Shown here: positions 26,841 through 36,465 of the stretch, piece after piece
Layout of the letters: each line of letters opens with the position of its first letter
How positions within the stretch are numbered: position 1 is the first letter of the stretch
NCBI RefSeq assembly: GCF_026001925.1
Contig: NZ_AP021869.1
Coordinates: 186,001-250,000, forward strand
Direction: 5' to 3'
Source: Vibrio gangliei
GTDB lineage: Bacteria > Pseudomonadota > Gammaproteobacteria > Enterobacterales > Vibrionaceae
Length of the DNA stretch: 64,000 nt
Notes under the pieces: model-generated
Told to the model about the DNA's origin: nothing
What the model saw: only the letters and a program-made list of their open reading frames with translations
The model's database searches: none
Translations under genes and position numbers: made by a program

Positions 26841-28205
26841 CTATTTTTCTTCCTTCGTCGCTGGCAGCACCATACTCAACACAATCGCTGTGATCCCGCC
26901 TGCCGCTACGCCTGATGAGAAAATGCTCTTAATAAATTCAGGCATAAACTGAAGAATCTCTGGTTTTTGCGCAATGCCTAATCCCATCGAAAACGACAGT
27001 GCCATGATTAAAATGGCGCGACGGTCTAAATCCACACGCGAGATAATACGCACGCCCGCTGCGGCAATGGTACCGAACATCACAATGGTTGCGCCGCCCA
27101 ATACTGGCTCAGGAATAAGTTGTACAAAGCTAGCGACGCCTGGGAATAACCCTAATAAAATCAACATGGCAGAGATGAAGTAACCGACATAGCGGCTAGC
27201 CACACCGGTTAGCATAATGATGCCGTTGTTTTGGCTGAACGTGGAATTCGGGAAGCTGTTAAATACCGCCGCAATCGCTGAGTTCAAACCATCAGCAAGC
27301 ACGCCGCCTTTAATGCGTTTTAAGTACACTGGGCCATCAACTGGCTCGCCAGAAACTTCCGAAGTAGCCGTAATATCACCAATCGCTTCAAGTGCCGTGA
27401 TTAAGAAAATCAAGACTAATGGAATGAACAATGACCAATCAAAACCAAGGCCATATTGCATTGGAATAGGAAGCGCGATGAGGTCATGTTGAGCGCTGTC
27501 ATTGAGGTTTAGCATGCCCATGAAGTAAGCCACAATGCAGCCAACAAACATGGCAATCACAATCGAAGCGACACGTAAATACGGGTTTTTAGCGCGGTTT
27601 AACACCACAATCAGCGCCAGCACAATACCGGCTAGAGCTAGGTTATCTAAACTGCCAAAGGTGCTGTTTTCCATCGCGCCATAGCCGCCACCAATCGAGA
27701 CCAAGCCGATTTGGATCAGGGTTAAACCAATCAGAGTAACCACAATGCCTGAAACAAGTGGAGTAATGATTTTTTGTGCGTATTGCAAAATGCGTGATAG
27801 CAAAATCTCGGCACTGGAAGCTACTAGAATGGTGCCAAAAATTGCTGCCATCATAGTTTCAATCGACGCGCCGCCTGCTTTTAAAGATAAGCCCGCACCA
27901 ATAATTGGACCTAAGAAGTTGAAGCTGGTGCCTTGAATCGAAAGTAAACCTGAGCCAATCGGGCCAATGGTACGAATTTGAATAAATGAACAAATGCCTG
28001 ATGCAAATAGTGACATGCTGATGATGGTATTGGTTTGATCGGCCGGTACACCCAACGACTGGCAAATAATTAAAGAGGGAGTAATAACGGCTACAAACAT
28101 AGCGAGCAAGTGTTGCAGCGCAGCAAAGATCGTCTGTGGCAGTGGTGGACGGTCGTTGAGTTGATAAACCAATTCAGTGGGGCGAGGTGTTTGCGGCGTA
28201 GTCAT
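26841..28205 (-). CDS. xanP: Xanthine:H+ symporter XanP (NCS2 family)
   Basis: Inner-membrane nucleobase transporter of the NCS2/NAT family, 454 residues from the ATG at 28205. That start follows AAGGA and gives the N-terminus [16 protein letters not shown], which aligns with E. coli XanP ([15 protein letters not shown]). The NAT signature region is clear ([20 protein letters not shown]), as is the substrate helix [15 protein letters not shown]. About 12-14 membrane spans are expected. Xanthine specificity is inferred from overall resemblance to XanP rather than UraA. The PurR-box match upstream and the position beside recG, as in E. coli, support it. Confidence 0.9.
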   Translation of the reverse strand: MTTPQTPRPTELVYQLNDRPPLPQTIFAALQHLLAMFVAVITPSLIICQSLGVPADQTNTIISMSLFASGICSFIQIRTIGPIGSGLLSIQGTSFNFLGPIIGAGLSLKAGGASIETMMAAIFGTILVASSAEILLSRILQYAQKIITPLVSGIVVTLIGLTLIQIGLVSIGGGYGAMENSTFGSLDNLALAGIVLALIVVLNRAKNPYLRVASIVIAMFVGCIVAYFMGMLNLNDSAQHDLIALPIPMQYGLGFDWSLFIPLVLIFLITALEAIGDITATSEVSGEPVDGPVYLKRIKGGVLADGLNSAIAAVFNSFPNSTFSQNNGIIMLTGVASRYVGYFISAMLILLGLFPGVASFVQLIPEPVLGGATIVMFGTIAAAGVRIISRVDLDRRAILIMALSFSMGLGIAQKPEILQFMPEFIKSIFSSGVAAGGITAIVLSMVLPATKEEK

Positions 28206-28281
28206 GAGCTTCCTTGGAGGTTTAATAATTGACCAATAAGTCAGTAATTGGTGGTGGCTATTATAGGAATTTGACAACAAA

Positions 28282-28297
28282 AAGCAATCGTTTGCGT
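28282..28297 (-). promoter_or_regulatory. Candidate PurR operator upstream of xanP
   Basis: AAGCAATCGTTTGCGT matches the PurR box ACGCAAACGTTTGCGT at 14 of 16 positions, keeping the central CG and the whole right half. It lies 77 bases upstream of the xanP start on its promoter side. Purine-dependent repression of a xanthine transporter is biologically sensible; binding itself is inferred. Confidence 0.75.
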
Positions 28298-28303
28298 GCA
28301 AAA

Positions 28304-28601
28304 GCAAAAGCAAGAGCTGAGGGGCGAGGACGCTGCGTTCGAGAGTCGAAAAGCGGGTTCGGTACTCGGTTTTCGGGCGTTTCACTTCTCGTGGCTAGGA
28401 AGAGCTAAGAGCAGAAGATCCGAGTTGCGGGGACGCTGCGTTCGAGAGCCGAAAAGCGAAAGAGCCGTTTCGTGTAGCGTGATACGAGAAACGAGAAACG
28501 TGGAAAAGCTTTTGCTCGCAACACGGAGCGAAGCGTACTCGGCTCTCGTATCAATCTTTTCGCTTTTCCGAGCAGCGCAGCGTCCGAGCACCGATACCCG
28601 A
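28304..28601. repeat. Family A module block between xanP and recG
   Basis: The block contains, in order, a GGGGCGAGGACGCTGCGTTC module, a minus-oriented arm (GGTACTCGGTTTTCGGGCGT, to about 28405), a second GGGGACGCTGCG module, a longer palindromic module 28440-28552 (GAGAGCCGAAAAGCG to TACTCGGCTCTCG), and a plus-oriented arm ending CGCAGCGTCCGAGCACCGAT. The 28440-28552 module is repeated almost intact at 30852-30965. No gene is supported. Confidence 0.85.
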
Positions 28602-28603
28602 TC

Positions 28604-30685
28604 CTACGCCTTCACATACCCACTTCTATCTCCCAACCATCGCTCAATGATCGCTTTGGCATGTTGTGGATATTGCTGATGTAGGTGACGTGCAATTCGC
28701 TGCACTTCAGGGATCAAATATTGATCACGCAATAGGTCGGCGATCTTAAAGTCGGCAAGACCGGTTTGTTTGGTGCCAAGCACTTCACCGGGGCCGCGGA
28801 TCTCGAGATCTTTTTGCGCAATGACAAAGCCATCGTTACTTTCACGTAGTACCCCAAGGCGTTTTTGCGCCGTTTTAGACAGCGGAGCGTGATAGAGCAA
28901 TACACAATGGCTGGCGACGGAGCCTCGACCAACACGGCCACGCAATTGATGAAGTTGCGCCAAGCCTAGGCGCTCTGGGTTTTCGATGATCATCAAGCTG
29001 GCGTTGGGCACATCCACCCCAACTTCAATCACCGTAGTGGCGACCAGTAAATGCAAGTCGCCTTGTTTAAATTGTTGCATCACTTGTTGCTTTTCAGCCG
29101 GTTTCATACGGCCATGCACTAAGCCAATGTTGAGTTCGGATAATTGACGCTGCAGTTCTTCGGCGGTATCGGCCGCGGCTTGCGCTTCCAACACTTCTGA
29201 TTCATCAATTAAAGTACAAACCCAATACGCTTGTTTTCCTTCTTGTGCACAGGCAACTCGTACTCGCTCAATGATGTCGTTGCGGCGGGTATCGGCAATT
29301 GCCACGGTTTGGATCGGCGTGCGTCCCGGCGGAAGTTCATCGATGATCGAGGTTTCTAAATCGGCATAAGCGGTCATGGCTAAGGTGCGCGGGATCGGTG
29401 TTGCGGTCATGATCAATTGATGCGGATAGGTGCCTTGCTTCTTGCCTTTTTCGCGTAACTCTAAACGCTGGTGGACACCAAATCGGTGTTGTTCATCAAT
29501 GATCACTAAGGCCAAATGATCAAATTCGACATGCTCTTGAAACAGCGCGTGCGTGCCGACCACCATTTTGGCTTCACCTGAGGAAATTCGGTCAAGTTGA
29601 GTTTGTTTGGCTTTACCGGTGAGTTTACCAGCGAGCCAACCAACCGGAATGCCGAGCGGTTCTAACCATTGAGCAAAGTTGAGCGCGTGCTGTTCGGCAA
29701 GTAATTCGGTAGGGGCCATTAATGCTACTTGATAGCCTTGTTCAAGTGCATGTGTGGCGGCCAGTACTGCAACTAAGGTTTTGCCGGAGCCCACATCGCC
29801 TTGCACTAAACGCATCATAGGATGAGGTTGGCGTAGGTCCTGTTCTATTTCTTGCACCACGCGCGCTTGAGCACGGGTTGGAGAAAACGGTAACGTTGAG
29901 AGCAATGTCTGTTTTAGTTCACCTTGGCAGTTGAGTGGCAGTGCCGCATCTTGCTGGCCTTGACTGCGTACATCGAGCATCGACAGGTTTTGCGCCAATA
30001 ATTCTTCGATGATTAAGCGACGTTGGGCTGGATGTTTGCCAAGCTCAAATTGCTGTAAGTCGATATCTGGTGAAGGGCGATGAATAATATGCAGCGCTTG
30101 ATTGAGCGTGATTTGATGATCGTACAAACCGCTGGGTAAGAGTTCACTGACGGCGGCGCTGTCTAATAATTCCAGTGCTTGGTCCGTGAGATTTTTGAGT
30201 GTGTTTTGACGCAGCCCTTCGGTGGTTGGGTAAATCGGTGTCAGGCTTTGTTCTAATTGCGGTGCCTCACTCCCCGATAAAAAGTGATAATCGGGATGGA
30301 CAATTTCCAGCCCCATGTTGCCACGTTTGATTTCACCGTAAGCATAGAGAGGGCGACCTTCAGCAAAGCTGTTTTTCATCCCTGCATTGAAATTGAAAAA
30401 GCGCAGAGTGAGCGTGCCATTGCCGTCGCTGACTTTGACTGTGAGCATTTTTTTGCGACCAAAGTGAGTATCGCAACTCATCACTCGGCCTTGAATGGCA
30501 ACAAATAAGCCTGCGTGTAATTTGGCTATGGGAAAAATGCGGGTCCTATCTTCGTAGCGCAGCGGCAAATGAAACAGTAGATCTTGAACCGAATGCAAAC
30601 CAATCTTCGCTAGCTTTTCAGCCACCTTAGCCCCTACGCCCGACAGCGAAGTTAAAGGGATAGATGAAAGGATTTTTGGTTGCAT
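28604..30685 (-). CDS. recG: ATP-dependent DNA helicase RecG
   Basis: Branch-migration and fork-reversal helicase, 693 residues. The N-terminal wedge/OB domain is around 60-150 (VAIQGRVMSCDTHFGRKKML). Helicase motifs: I GDVGSGKT, Ia MAPTELLAEQHA, II DEQHRFG, III TATPIPRTLA, and the C-terminal motif VIEVGVDVPNAS with QLRGRVGRG. RecG usually has DEEH or DEQH at motif II, so this is normal. The gene follows xanP on the same strand, and a repeat block separates it from lpxL. Confidence 0.96.
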   Translation of the reverse strand: MQPKILSSIPLTSLSGVGAKVAEKLAKIGLHSVQDLLFHLPLRYEDRTRIFPIAKLHAGLFVAIQGRVMSCDTHFGRKKMLTVKVSDGNGTLTLRFFNFNAGMKNSFAEGRPLYAYGEIKRGNMGLEIVHPDYHFLSGSEAPQLEQSLTPIYPTTEGLRQNTLKNLTDQALELLDSAAVSELLPSGLYDHQITLNQALHIIHRPSPDIDLQQFELGKHPAQRRLIIEELLAQNLSMLDVRSQGQQDAALPLNCQGELKQTLLSTLPFSPTRAQARVVQEIEQDLRQPHPMMRLVQGDVGSGKTLVAVLAATHALEQGYQVALMAPTELLAEQHALNFAQWLEPLGIPVGWLAGKLTGKAKQTQLDRISSGEAKMVVGTHALFQEHVEFDHLALVIIDEQHRFGVHQRLELREKGKKQGTYPHQLIMTATPIPRTLAMTAYADLETSIIDELPPGRTPIQTVAIADTRRNDIIERVRVACAQEGKQAYWVCTLIDESEVLEAQAAADTAEELQRQLSELNIGLVHGRMKPAEKQQVMQQFKQGDLHLLVATTVIEVGVDVPNASLMIIENPERLGLAQLHQLRGRVGRGSVASHCVLLYHAPLSKTAQKRLGVLRESNDGFVIAQKDLEIRGPGEVLGTKQTGLADFKIADLLRDQYLIPEVQRIARHLHQQYPQHAKAIIERWLGDRSGYVKA

Positions 30686-30743
30686 GTCGTTTCTCGTTGT
30701 TAGTTTATGGAGACTAGAAAATCGAGACCTTAACCTAAATTCC

Positions 30744-30839
30744 CGTCATCCCTGAAGCGACGGAGGAGCTATCAGGGATCTATGTCCAGCACCGTTGTTA
30801 GTAGATTCCTGCTCTCGCTTAGGCTCGGCTGGAATGACG
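30744..30839. repeat. Family B element, 96 bp
   Basis: The element starts CGTCATCCCTGAAGCGACGG and ends AGGCTCGGCTGGAATGACG. The left half carries the same ATCAGGGATCTA segment as the element at 26601, and the right half resembles that at 20878. It is followed at once by a large family A block. Confidence 0.88.
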
Positions 30840-30847
30840 CTTATTAG

Positions 30848-31142
30848 TGAGGACGCTACGCTCGGGAGCCGAAAAGCAAAAGAGCCGTTTCGTATAGCGT
30901 GATGCGAGAAGCGTGGAAAAGCTTTTTCTCGCATCACGGAGCTAAGCGCACTCGGCTCTCGTATCTCTTTTTGCTCTTTCGAGATACGAGCAGCGAAGCG
31001 CTCTCGGCTCTCGTGACAATTTTTTGCTTTTCGCTCTTTCGAGAAACGAGCAGCGTAGCGCCCGAAATACGAAATACGATATACGCTCTTGCTCTTTTCG
31101 CAACACGGAGCGCAGCGTTCACGCATCACGCAACAATCCTTT
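30848..31142. repeat. Large family A block between recG and lpxL
   Basis: The order is: palindromic module 30852-30965 (near copy of 28440-28552); an arm with CGAGATACGAGCAGCGAAGC; an arm with CGAGAAACGAGCAGCGTAGC and GCCCGAAATACGAAATACG; and a module TTTTCGCAACACGGAGCGCA then GCGTTCACGCATCACG. The reading frames across it are repeat artefacts. Confidence 0.87.
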
Positions 31143-31147
31143 CTCTT

Positions 31148-32122
31148 TTAGTCCCTATACCTAATCCCTTTATTCTGCCCATCTGGCATGGTTTTAAAGC
31201 GCTTGTGCAGCCACATCCATTGATCGCCACCACGTAGGATCAGTTTCTCGACCGTTTTATTCATGTGAATGGCGGCACCTTCTGGATCGCGACGTGGGAA
31301 ACCTTCGCTGATGTCTTGCTCAATACGGAAATCGTAACGGAAGCCAACGCGGAAACAGGAAACCGGCAAAACCGCGCATTTGCTGGCATCGACCAACACA
31401 CTGGTACCCGTTGTAGTACACGCATCGGGTACGGCGAAGAAAGGCACAAACACCGCATTTTTCGGGCCGTAATCGTGATCTGGCAAGTAGAATAACTTCT
31501 TCCCTTTGCGTAGCACTTTAAGCATGCCTTTCACGTCTTTTCTATCCACCATGATGTTACCACTGCGAGTGCGGCCCCAATGTTGAATAAAGTTATAAGC
31601 AGGGTTGTTGTGCGGACGATACACGCCATAACCCGGTGAGAACAGAGCACAACAGCGAGCCGTTAATTCAAGGTTTAATGCATGTACACCACAAATAAGA
31701 GTGCCACGTCCTTCTTTTTCAAATTTGGTTAAACGATCAACATGGTAAAAGCCAACTCGCTTTCTTAAGCGCCAGTCTGGCCAAAACCAGGCGATCGCAC
31801 TTTCAAACAGAGCAAATCCGGTATTTTTAAAGTTTTCACGCACAATGTAATCACGGCGAGTTTTACTGATGTCCGGAAAGCACAGTTCTAAATTGCGTTG
31901 CGCCACTTTAACGCGCTTTTTCACCACAAACATGGATAAAAAGCCAAGGCTGCGACCCATCCAGTATTGAACTTGATAAGGCAAAATATTGACTAATAAA
32001 GCAATAAAACCAAAACCAAGCCAAACTCCCCAGTATTTCGGATGCAGTAAACCAATTGAGAATTTGGGTGGAACAAAACTGACGAGAGATTCTTCTTGTT
32101 GGGATGATTTCTTATCGGTCAT
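31148..32122 (-). CDS. lpxL: Lipid A biosynthesis lauroyl-type acyltransferase LpxL
   Basis: Inner-membrane late acyltransferase that adds a secondary acyl chain to Kdo-lipid A; 324 residues. The N-terminal membrane anchor (YWGVWLGFGFIALLVNILPY) is followed by the HxxxxE active-site motif in GVHALNLELTA, then DRKDVKGMLKVL, LPDHDYGPKNAVFVPFFA and MWLHKRFKTMPDG. These match LpxL more closely than LpxM, particularly LLHPKYWGVWLG and the WLHRRFKTRP-like end. A separate LpxM-type gene is at 49639. In V. cholerae the corresponding chain is myristate rather than laurate (recalled), so acyl specificity is left open. Confidence 0.93.
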   Translation of the reverse strand: MTDKKSSQQEESLVSFVPPKFSIGLLHPKYWGVWLGFGFIALLVNILPYQVQYWMGRSLGFLSMFVVKKRVKVAQRNLELCFPDISKTRRDYIVRENFKNTGFALFESAIAWFWPDWRLRKRVGFYHVDRLTKFEKEGRGTLICGVHALNLELTARCCALFSPGYGVYRPHNNPAYNFIQHWGRTRSGNIMVDRKDVKGMLKVLRKGKKLFYLPDHDYGPKNAVFVPFFAVPDACTTTGTSVLVDASKCAVLPVSCFRVGFRYDFRIEQDISEGFPRRDPEGAAIHMNKTVEKLILRGGDQWMWLHKRFKTMPDGQNKGIRYRD

Positions 32123-32163
32123 TTATTTATCTCTACATTTTATACGTAATGATGATTAAAAGA

Positions 32164-32280
32164 TTACGAATCTCGGACACTGCGTTTCTCGTAACTCGTT
32201 GCTCGAAATGATTTCTATACTTGCAGCGGGTGTTGTATTCCTATAAACGAGTAGCGAAGCGCCCGCATAACGAGTTTCGT
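32164..32280. repeat. Family A inverted pair between lpxL and slmA
   Basis: Left arm TTACGAATCTCGGACACTGC then GTTTCTCGTAACTCG; right arm TAAACGAGTAGCGAAGCGCC then CGCATAACGAG. They are separated by about 40 non-repeated bases and end two bases before the slmA stop codon. Confidence 0.78.
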
Positions 32281-32282
32281 TA

Positions 32283-32873
32283 TTAATCCATCTGCGCTTT
32301 CAACAACGCCCAATATTGATCAAAATTCGCCGTGGGATGATATTTAAAATCTGAGCGTACGAATCGATTTAAGCTGCCTTCGACTTGGCCGAGTAATTGC
32401 GCCGCTAATACAGATTCATCAACGGGGAAACTTTTACCTTCACGAATTTGACGCTCACGTAAAATCTGGCGTAGTTGGGTTTCAATGCGGTCAAACAACT
32501 GGTTAATACGGCTGCGCAGACGCTCGTTTTCAAACATTAACGCGTGGCCAGACATAATGCGAGATAGCCCGGGGTTACGCTCAGCAAAAGCTAATAATAG
32601 TTGTAGTACCAATCGAATGCGATTCAATGTGTCTTTTTCTTCAGACAAGATGCGGTTAATGCGGGATAGAAGTGCATCTTCGATAAATTCAATTAAGCCT
32701 TCAAACATGCGGGCTTTGCTTGGGAAATGACGGTACAGCGCCGCTTCAGAGACCCCGACTTGTTTAGCCAGTTTCGCTGTAGTAATACGCGATGCCCCTT
32801 CGGTTGACTCTAACATTTGCGCCAACGCTTGGAGGATTTCTTCACGACGATTATTTTTTCTTGGCCCAGCCAT
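32283..32873 (-). CDS. slmA: Nucleoid occlusion factor SlmA
   Basis: TetR-family protein that binds specific chromosomal sites and blocks FtsZ assembly over the nucleoid; 196 residues as in E. coli. The N-terminal helix-turn-helix is clear ([20 protein letters not shown] then [18 protein letters not shown]). AAGG precedes the ATG. Its place between lpxL and dut-coaBC matches other vibrios and enterics. A repeat pair flanks it on both sides. Confidence 0.95.
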   Translation of the reverse strand: MAGPRKNNRREEILQALAQMLESTEGASRITTAKLAKQVGVSEAALYRHFPSKARMFEGLIEFIEDALLSRINRILSEEKDTLNRIRLVLQLLLAFAERNPGLSRIMSGHALMFENERLRSRINQLFDRIETQLRQILRERQIREGKSFPVDESVLAAQLLGQVEGSLNRFVRSDFKYHPTANFDQYWALLKAQMD

Positions 32874-32887
32874 GGTTTTTCCTTAAC

Positions 32888-33024
32888 GTTAATACGATTC
32901 TCGAGCGCTTTGCTTCGCGTGACTCGTTGCTCGAAATAATGTCACTTTGAGGATGATGGTGTTGAATAGGACGCGAGTTTTATCGAGATACGAGTAGCGA
33001 AGCGTCCTAGTCACGAAAGTCGAA
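32888..33024. repeat. Family A inverted pair between slmA and dut
   Basis: Left arm ACGATTCTCGAGCGCTTTGC then TTCGCGTGACTCG; right arm TATCGAGATACGAGTAGCGA then AGCGTCCTAGTCACGA. About 40 unrelated bases separate them. The right arm runs up to the dut stop region. Confidence 0.78.
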
Positions 33025-33026
33025 AA

Positions 33027-33485
33027 CTATTTTTTACCCGAATGCCCAAATCCACCTTCGCCGCGTTCTGTCGCATCAAAATCTTCCACAAGATTAAATT
33101 CAGCTTGTACCACAGGCACAAACACTAATTGCGCGATGCGATCGCCCGGCTCAATCGTAAACGTGTCTTGGCCGCGGTTCCAAACCGAAACCATTAATTG
33201 GCCTTGATAATCAGAATCGATAAGACCAACTAAGTTACCAAGTACGATACCGTGTTTATGACCTAGGCCAGAGCGAGGCAAAATAGTGGCAGCAAGGCTA
33301 GGATCGGCAATGTGAATAGCAAGACCCGTCGGAACAAGATGCGTTTGACCTGGCTCTACCGTGAGTGCTTCATCAAGACAAGCTCGAAGATCTAAACCAG
33401 CAGAGCCTTCTGTTGCATAAGCTGGAAGCGGAAATTGCTCACCAATGCGGCTATCGAGAATTTTTAAATCAATTTTCTTAGTCAT
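33027..33485 (-). CDS. dut: dUTP diphosphatase Dut
   Basis: Homotrimeric dUTPase that converts dUTP to dUMP and keeps uracil out of DNA; 152 residues. All five family motifs are visible: [40 protein letters not shown], and the C-terminal P-loop-like [10 protein letters not shown]. It is co-directional with coaBC 90 bases upstream, an operon order shared with E. coli. Confidence 0.97.
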   Translation of the reverse strand: MTKKIDLKILDSRIGEQFPLPAYATEGSAGLDLRACLDEALTVEPGQTHLVPTGLAIHIADPSLAATILPRSGLGHKHGIVLGNLVGLIDSDYQGQLMVSVWNRGQDTFTIEPGDRIAQLVFVPVVQAEFNLVEDFDATERGEGGFGHSGKK

Positions 33486-33574
33486 GAAATGGTCTTCTAT
33501 TTTGTCTATTTAGAATGATTGTCTTTTATATCGCTTTGTAGCAACTGAGCTTTTTAACGGATCGCTTTAACGGA

Positions 33575-34798
33575 TCATTTTGTCGTAGCAAATTGCTGTG
33601 CAACGACGGAAAGCAACTGTTTTGCCAATTGTTGCTTACTCGCCGTGGTAAGTGCTTGCTCACCGTTTTGCCAGTATAAATGCAAGGCGTTGTCGTTGCT
33701 ATTAAATCCTAAACCTGCGACAGAGACATCGTTGGCGCAAATTAAATCGAGATTTTTTCGAGTGAGTTTGCTGCGGGCATATTGCTCTACATCTTGCGTT
33801 TCTGCCGCAAAGCCGACGGTATAAGGGCGATTTTCTTTCAGTGCCGCGACGGAAGCAACAATATCTGGATTTTTCACCATGTTGATTTGCATGTGATCGT
33901 TATCAGCGGTCTTTTTGATTTTTTGCTCCGCTACCGTTTCAGGGCGGTAATCGGCAACCGCGGCACAACCAATGAAAATATCTTGCTGAGTGGCGTACTG
34001 CATGACCACTTGATGCATTTGCTCGGCACTTTCTACATCAATACGTTGAACGTTGGCGGGCGTAGCTAGCGCAACCGGGCCACTGATTAACGTCACTTGA
34101 GCGCCCATTTGAGCGGCGGCTTCGGCAATCGCAAAACCCATTTTGCCAGAGCTATGATTGGAGATATAACGAACCGGATCAATCGCTTCACGGGTTGGGC
34201 CCGCTGTGATGGCGATCTTTAGATCTTGCAGTAATTTAGGCCCGAAGAATTGCTCACAAAGTGCCACTAACTCCATTGGCTCTAACATGCGGCCATAACC
34301 GACATCACCACAGGCTTGTTGCCCTGCGGCTGGCCCCCAAATCATCATGCCGCGCTCTGCTAGTGCCGCGATATTTTCTTGAGTTGCGCTATTGGCATAC
34401 ATTTGTTGATTCATGGCTGGAGCGACCGCAACCGGGGCGTCAGAGGCTAAAATCAAAGTGGTCAGTAAATCATTTCCCATACCGGCGCGTGTGCGAGCAA
34501 TGAGATCGGCTGTGGCAGGGGCAAGTAAAATCAAATCTGCCCATTTGGCCAATTCAATATGACCCATGGAGGCTTCAGCAGAAGGATCTAATAAGCTATC
34601 TGATACCGGTTGGCCTGATACCGCTTGCATTGTGAGAGGCGTGATGAATTCTTTGGCCGCTGTGGTCATGACCACTTGCACTTTTGCACCACGTTCAATT
34701 AATCGGCGAGTTAGGTCAGCACACTTGTAGGCGGCGATGCCTCCGCTGATCCCTAAAAGAATTTTTTTACCTGCCAAATTTTGTTCTATCACAATCAT
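33575..34798 (-). CDS. coaBC: Bifunctional CoaBC (PPC decarboxylase / PPC synthetase)
   Basis: Two-step enzyme of coenzyme A synthesis; 407 residues. The N-terminal flavin-dependent decarboxylase domain (CoaC) shows [21 protein letters not shown] with the catalytic His, and an APAMNQQMY loop. The C-terminal CTP-dependent synthetase domain (CoaB) starts near 190 and shows [20 protein letters not shown], an essential KIKK segment and a VGFAAET motif. Divergent from radC, as in E. coli. Confidence 0.96.
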   Translation of the reverse strand: MIVIEQNLAGKKILLGISGGIAAYKCADLTRRLIERGAKVQVVMTTAAKEFITPLTMQAVSGQPVSDSLLDPSAEASMGHIELAKWADLILLAPATADLIARTRAGMGNDLLTTLILASDAPVAVAPAMNQQMYANSATQENIAALAERGMMIWGPAAGQQACGDVGYGRMLEPMELVALCEQFFGPKLLQDLKIAITAGPTREAIDPVRYISNHSSGKMGFAIAEAAAQMGAQVTLISGPVALATPANVQRIDVESAEQMHQVVMQYATQQDIFIGCAAVADYRPETVAEQKIKKTADNDHMQINMVKNPDIVASVAALKENRPYTVGFAAETQDVEQYARSKLTRKNLDLICANDVSVAGLGFNSNDNALHLYWQNGEQALTTASKQQLAKQLLSVVAQQFATTK

Positions 34799-35075
34799 TT
34801 ACCTGAAATTTAAATGGTTTGAGATATGATCTCGAAATGTTTGCTGAGCACTTTAAGTGCTGCTCATGATGCCATAATTTATCACAACTTCACGGATTGG
34901 TGATGACACAAAATCGATATTCTTCTCAAGTCCGACTTTTCGATTGAAATAACGCTTCTATTGTAAACTTGTTTTGTTCTGATCATTGTTAAGATATTGA
35001 GCGGACTTTTTATTTGTTGCTTTGTACTCAAACAGAAAGCTTGGTGTTATCACGTTTTTATTCATCGAGTACACC

Positions 35076-35750
35076 ATGTCTTTAAAAAGCCTCCCACAAG
35101 AGTCTCGCCCTAGAGAGAAGCTGTTATCACGTGGCCCGCAAGCGTTATCGGATGCCGAGCTCCTAGCTATATTTTTACGCACTGGCTTGCAAGGAATGAA
35201 CGCCATCGAACTTGCTGCATATTTACTGCAAGAATTTGGTTCATTACGTGCTTTACTCAGTGCTTCGCAAGATGAATTTTGCTTGCATAAAGGCTTAGGT
35301 AGTGCCAAATATGCCCAGTTGCAAGCGGTTGTGGAAATGACGAAGCGTTACTTGGCCGAAACCATTAAACGAGGCGATGCACTGACCAGCCCGCAACATA
35401 CCAAACAATATTTAAGCAGCGTATTACGAGACCGTCACCGTGAAGCTTTTTATGTGTTGTTTTTAGATAATCAAAATCGCGTGATCAGTGATGAGATCTT
35501 ATTTGAAGGCACCATTGATGCCGCTTCCGTTTACCCAAGAGAAGTGGTGAAACGCGCGATGCACTTCAATGCTGCAGCGCTTATTTTGGCGCATAATCAC
35601 CCATCCGGCGTAGCAGAACCTAGCGACGCCGACCGCCGTATCACCCGCCGTTTAGTTGAGGCATTAAATCTCGTCGATATTCGTATTCTTGATCATTTCG
35701 TTATCGGTGATGGCGAAGTGGTGTCGTTTGCTGAAAGGGGGTGGATGTAA
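35076..35750 (+). CDS. radC: RadC family protein (JAB/MPN domain)
   Basis: Predicted DNA-repair-associated metalloprotein of 224 residues. The ATG at 35076 gives the family N-terminus [20 protein letters not shown]; an in-frame upstream reading to 35022 adds 18 unrelated residues. It has an N-terminal helix-hairpin-helix-like part and a C-terminal JAB1/MPN+ domain with the metal motif [15 protein letters not shown]. Despite the name, a direct repair role in E. coli has been disputed (family knowledge). Its stop is followed by a family A arm. Confidence 0.94.
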   Translation: MSLKSLPQESRPREKLLSRGPQALSDAELLAIFLRTGLQGMNAIELAAYLLQEFGSLRALLSASQDEFCLHKGLGSAKYAQLQAVVEMTKRYLAETIKRGDALTSPQHTKQYLSSVLRDRHREAFYVLFLDNQNRVISDEILFEGTIDAASVYPREVVKRAMHFNAAALILAHNHPSGVAEPSDADRRITRRLVEALNLVDIRILDHFVIGDGEVVSFAERGWM

Positions 35751-35763
35751 ATAGCGATCGCAG

Positions 35764-35811
35764 GCTTCTCGTGTTTCGGACGCTTCGCTGCTCGTTTTTC
35801 GAAAAAGAGCT
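35764..35811 (-). repeat. Family A arm left of the IVP-type gene
   Basis: GCTTCTCGTGTTTCGGACGC then TTCGCTGCTCGTTTTTCGAA. A diverged inverted partner is at 36252-36297, on the far side of the four-helix-bundle gene. Confidence 0.82.
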
Positions 35812-35853
35812 CGACACCGATGATTGGATAATGAATATGTTTATGGATTGCTC

Positions 35854-36207
35854 ATGCAGTATGAAAAATTAAGAGTATGGAAATTTAGTTTTGAATTGAC
35901 TAAGCAAATTTATAGGCAATCAGAACAATGGAAAGATTATGCTTTAAAAGATCAGATCCGGCGAGCGTCAGTTTCTATTGTCTCTAATATCGCTGAAGGG
36001 GAGGAGAGACAAACATTAAAAGAGTCTATTCGATTTCTTTATATTGCCAAAGGCTCGGCTGGGGAAGTGTTAACTCAACTTATGTTGGCTCGTGAATTTG
36101 GTTATATCGAAGAAAATGTATCGTATAAGTACGAATTGTTAGTACGTGATATTTCTAAAATGTTAGCTGGACTTATCACTTCTAGAACGAAAAAGATAAA
36201 CGAGTAA
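35854..36207 (+). CDS. Four-helix-bundle protein, S23/IVP family
   Basis: Small protein of 117 residues with the family pattern YEKLRVWKFSFELTKQIYR, then LKDQIRRASVSIVSNIAEGE and ESIRFLYIAKGSAGEVLTQL. This is the 'four helix bundle protein' family first seen in intervening sequences of 23S rRNA and also related in fold to the Avd accessory protein of diversity-generating retroelements. Function as a free-standing gene is unknown. The ATG at 35854 fits the family start; a TTG 30 bases upstream is less likely. It has no rRNA or retroelement context here and lies between two inverted family A arms in the radC-rpmB gap, so it may be a mobile cargo (inference). Confidence 0.85.
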   Translation: MQYEKLRVWKFSFELTKQIYRQSEQWKDYALKDQIRRASVSIVSNIAEGEERQTLKESIRFLYIAKGSAGEVLTQLMLAREFGYIEENVSYKYELLVRDISKMLAGLITSRTKKINE

Positions 36208-36251
36208 AAATGCGAAGTGTTTTAGGTATCAGTCTGTTTGTTTTGGCTTTT

Positions 36252-36297
36252 TTTCTTTTTCGAGAAACGAGAAACTAGCTTCCGAGTCACGAATACG
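36252..36297 (+). repeat. Diverged family A arm right of the IVP-type gene
   Basis: TTCTTTTTCGAGAAACGAGA then AACTAGCTTCCGAGTCACGA. It keeps the ends of the family A consensus but has lost the AGCG core. Orientation is opposite to 35764-35811. Confidence 0.65.
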
Positions 36298-36465
36298 TTT
36301 TTATTGAAAAAATTACTTAGCTTTTGCCGAAAATCTGCTACAATCCGCGCACTAATTTTTATAGAAACCTAATTCAGCTCTTTAGTTTTTATACAAAAAA
36401 GCGTTTAAAAAACTGCTCTGTTCAAAAAAAGATCGCGTTTTTCCTAAAAAGGATCAGTACAGGTC

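Noticed and set aside
30746-31237. Open frames of 112-127 codons between recG and lpxL
   Set aside because: Both strands are open because of the repeat composition. The peptides (for example RDTSSEA or RYAARFSK stretches) recur at other repeat blocks, and there are no ribosome sites or family matches.
35854-36207. A diversity-generating retroelement, because the IVP-type protein is a fold relative of Avd
   Set aside because: No reverse transcriptase, template repeat or variable repeat is present in the neighbourhood.
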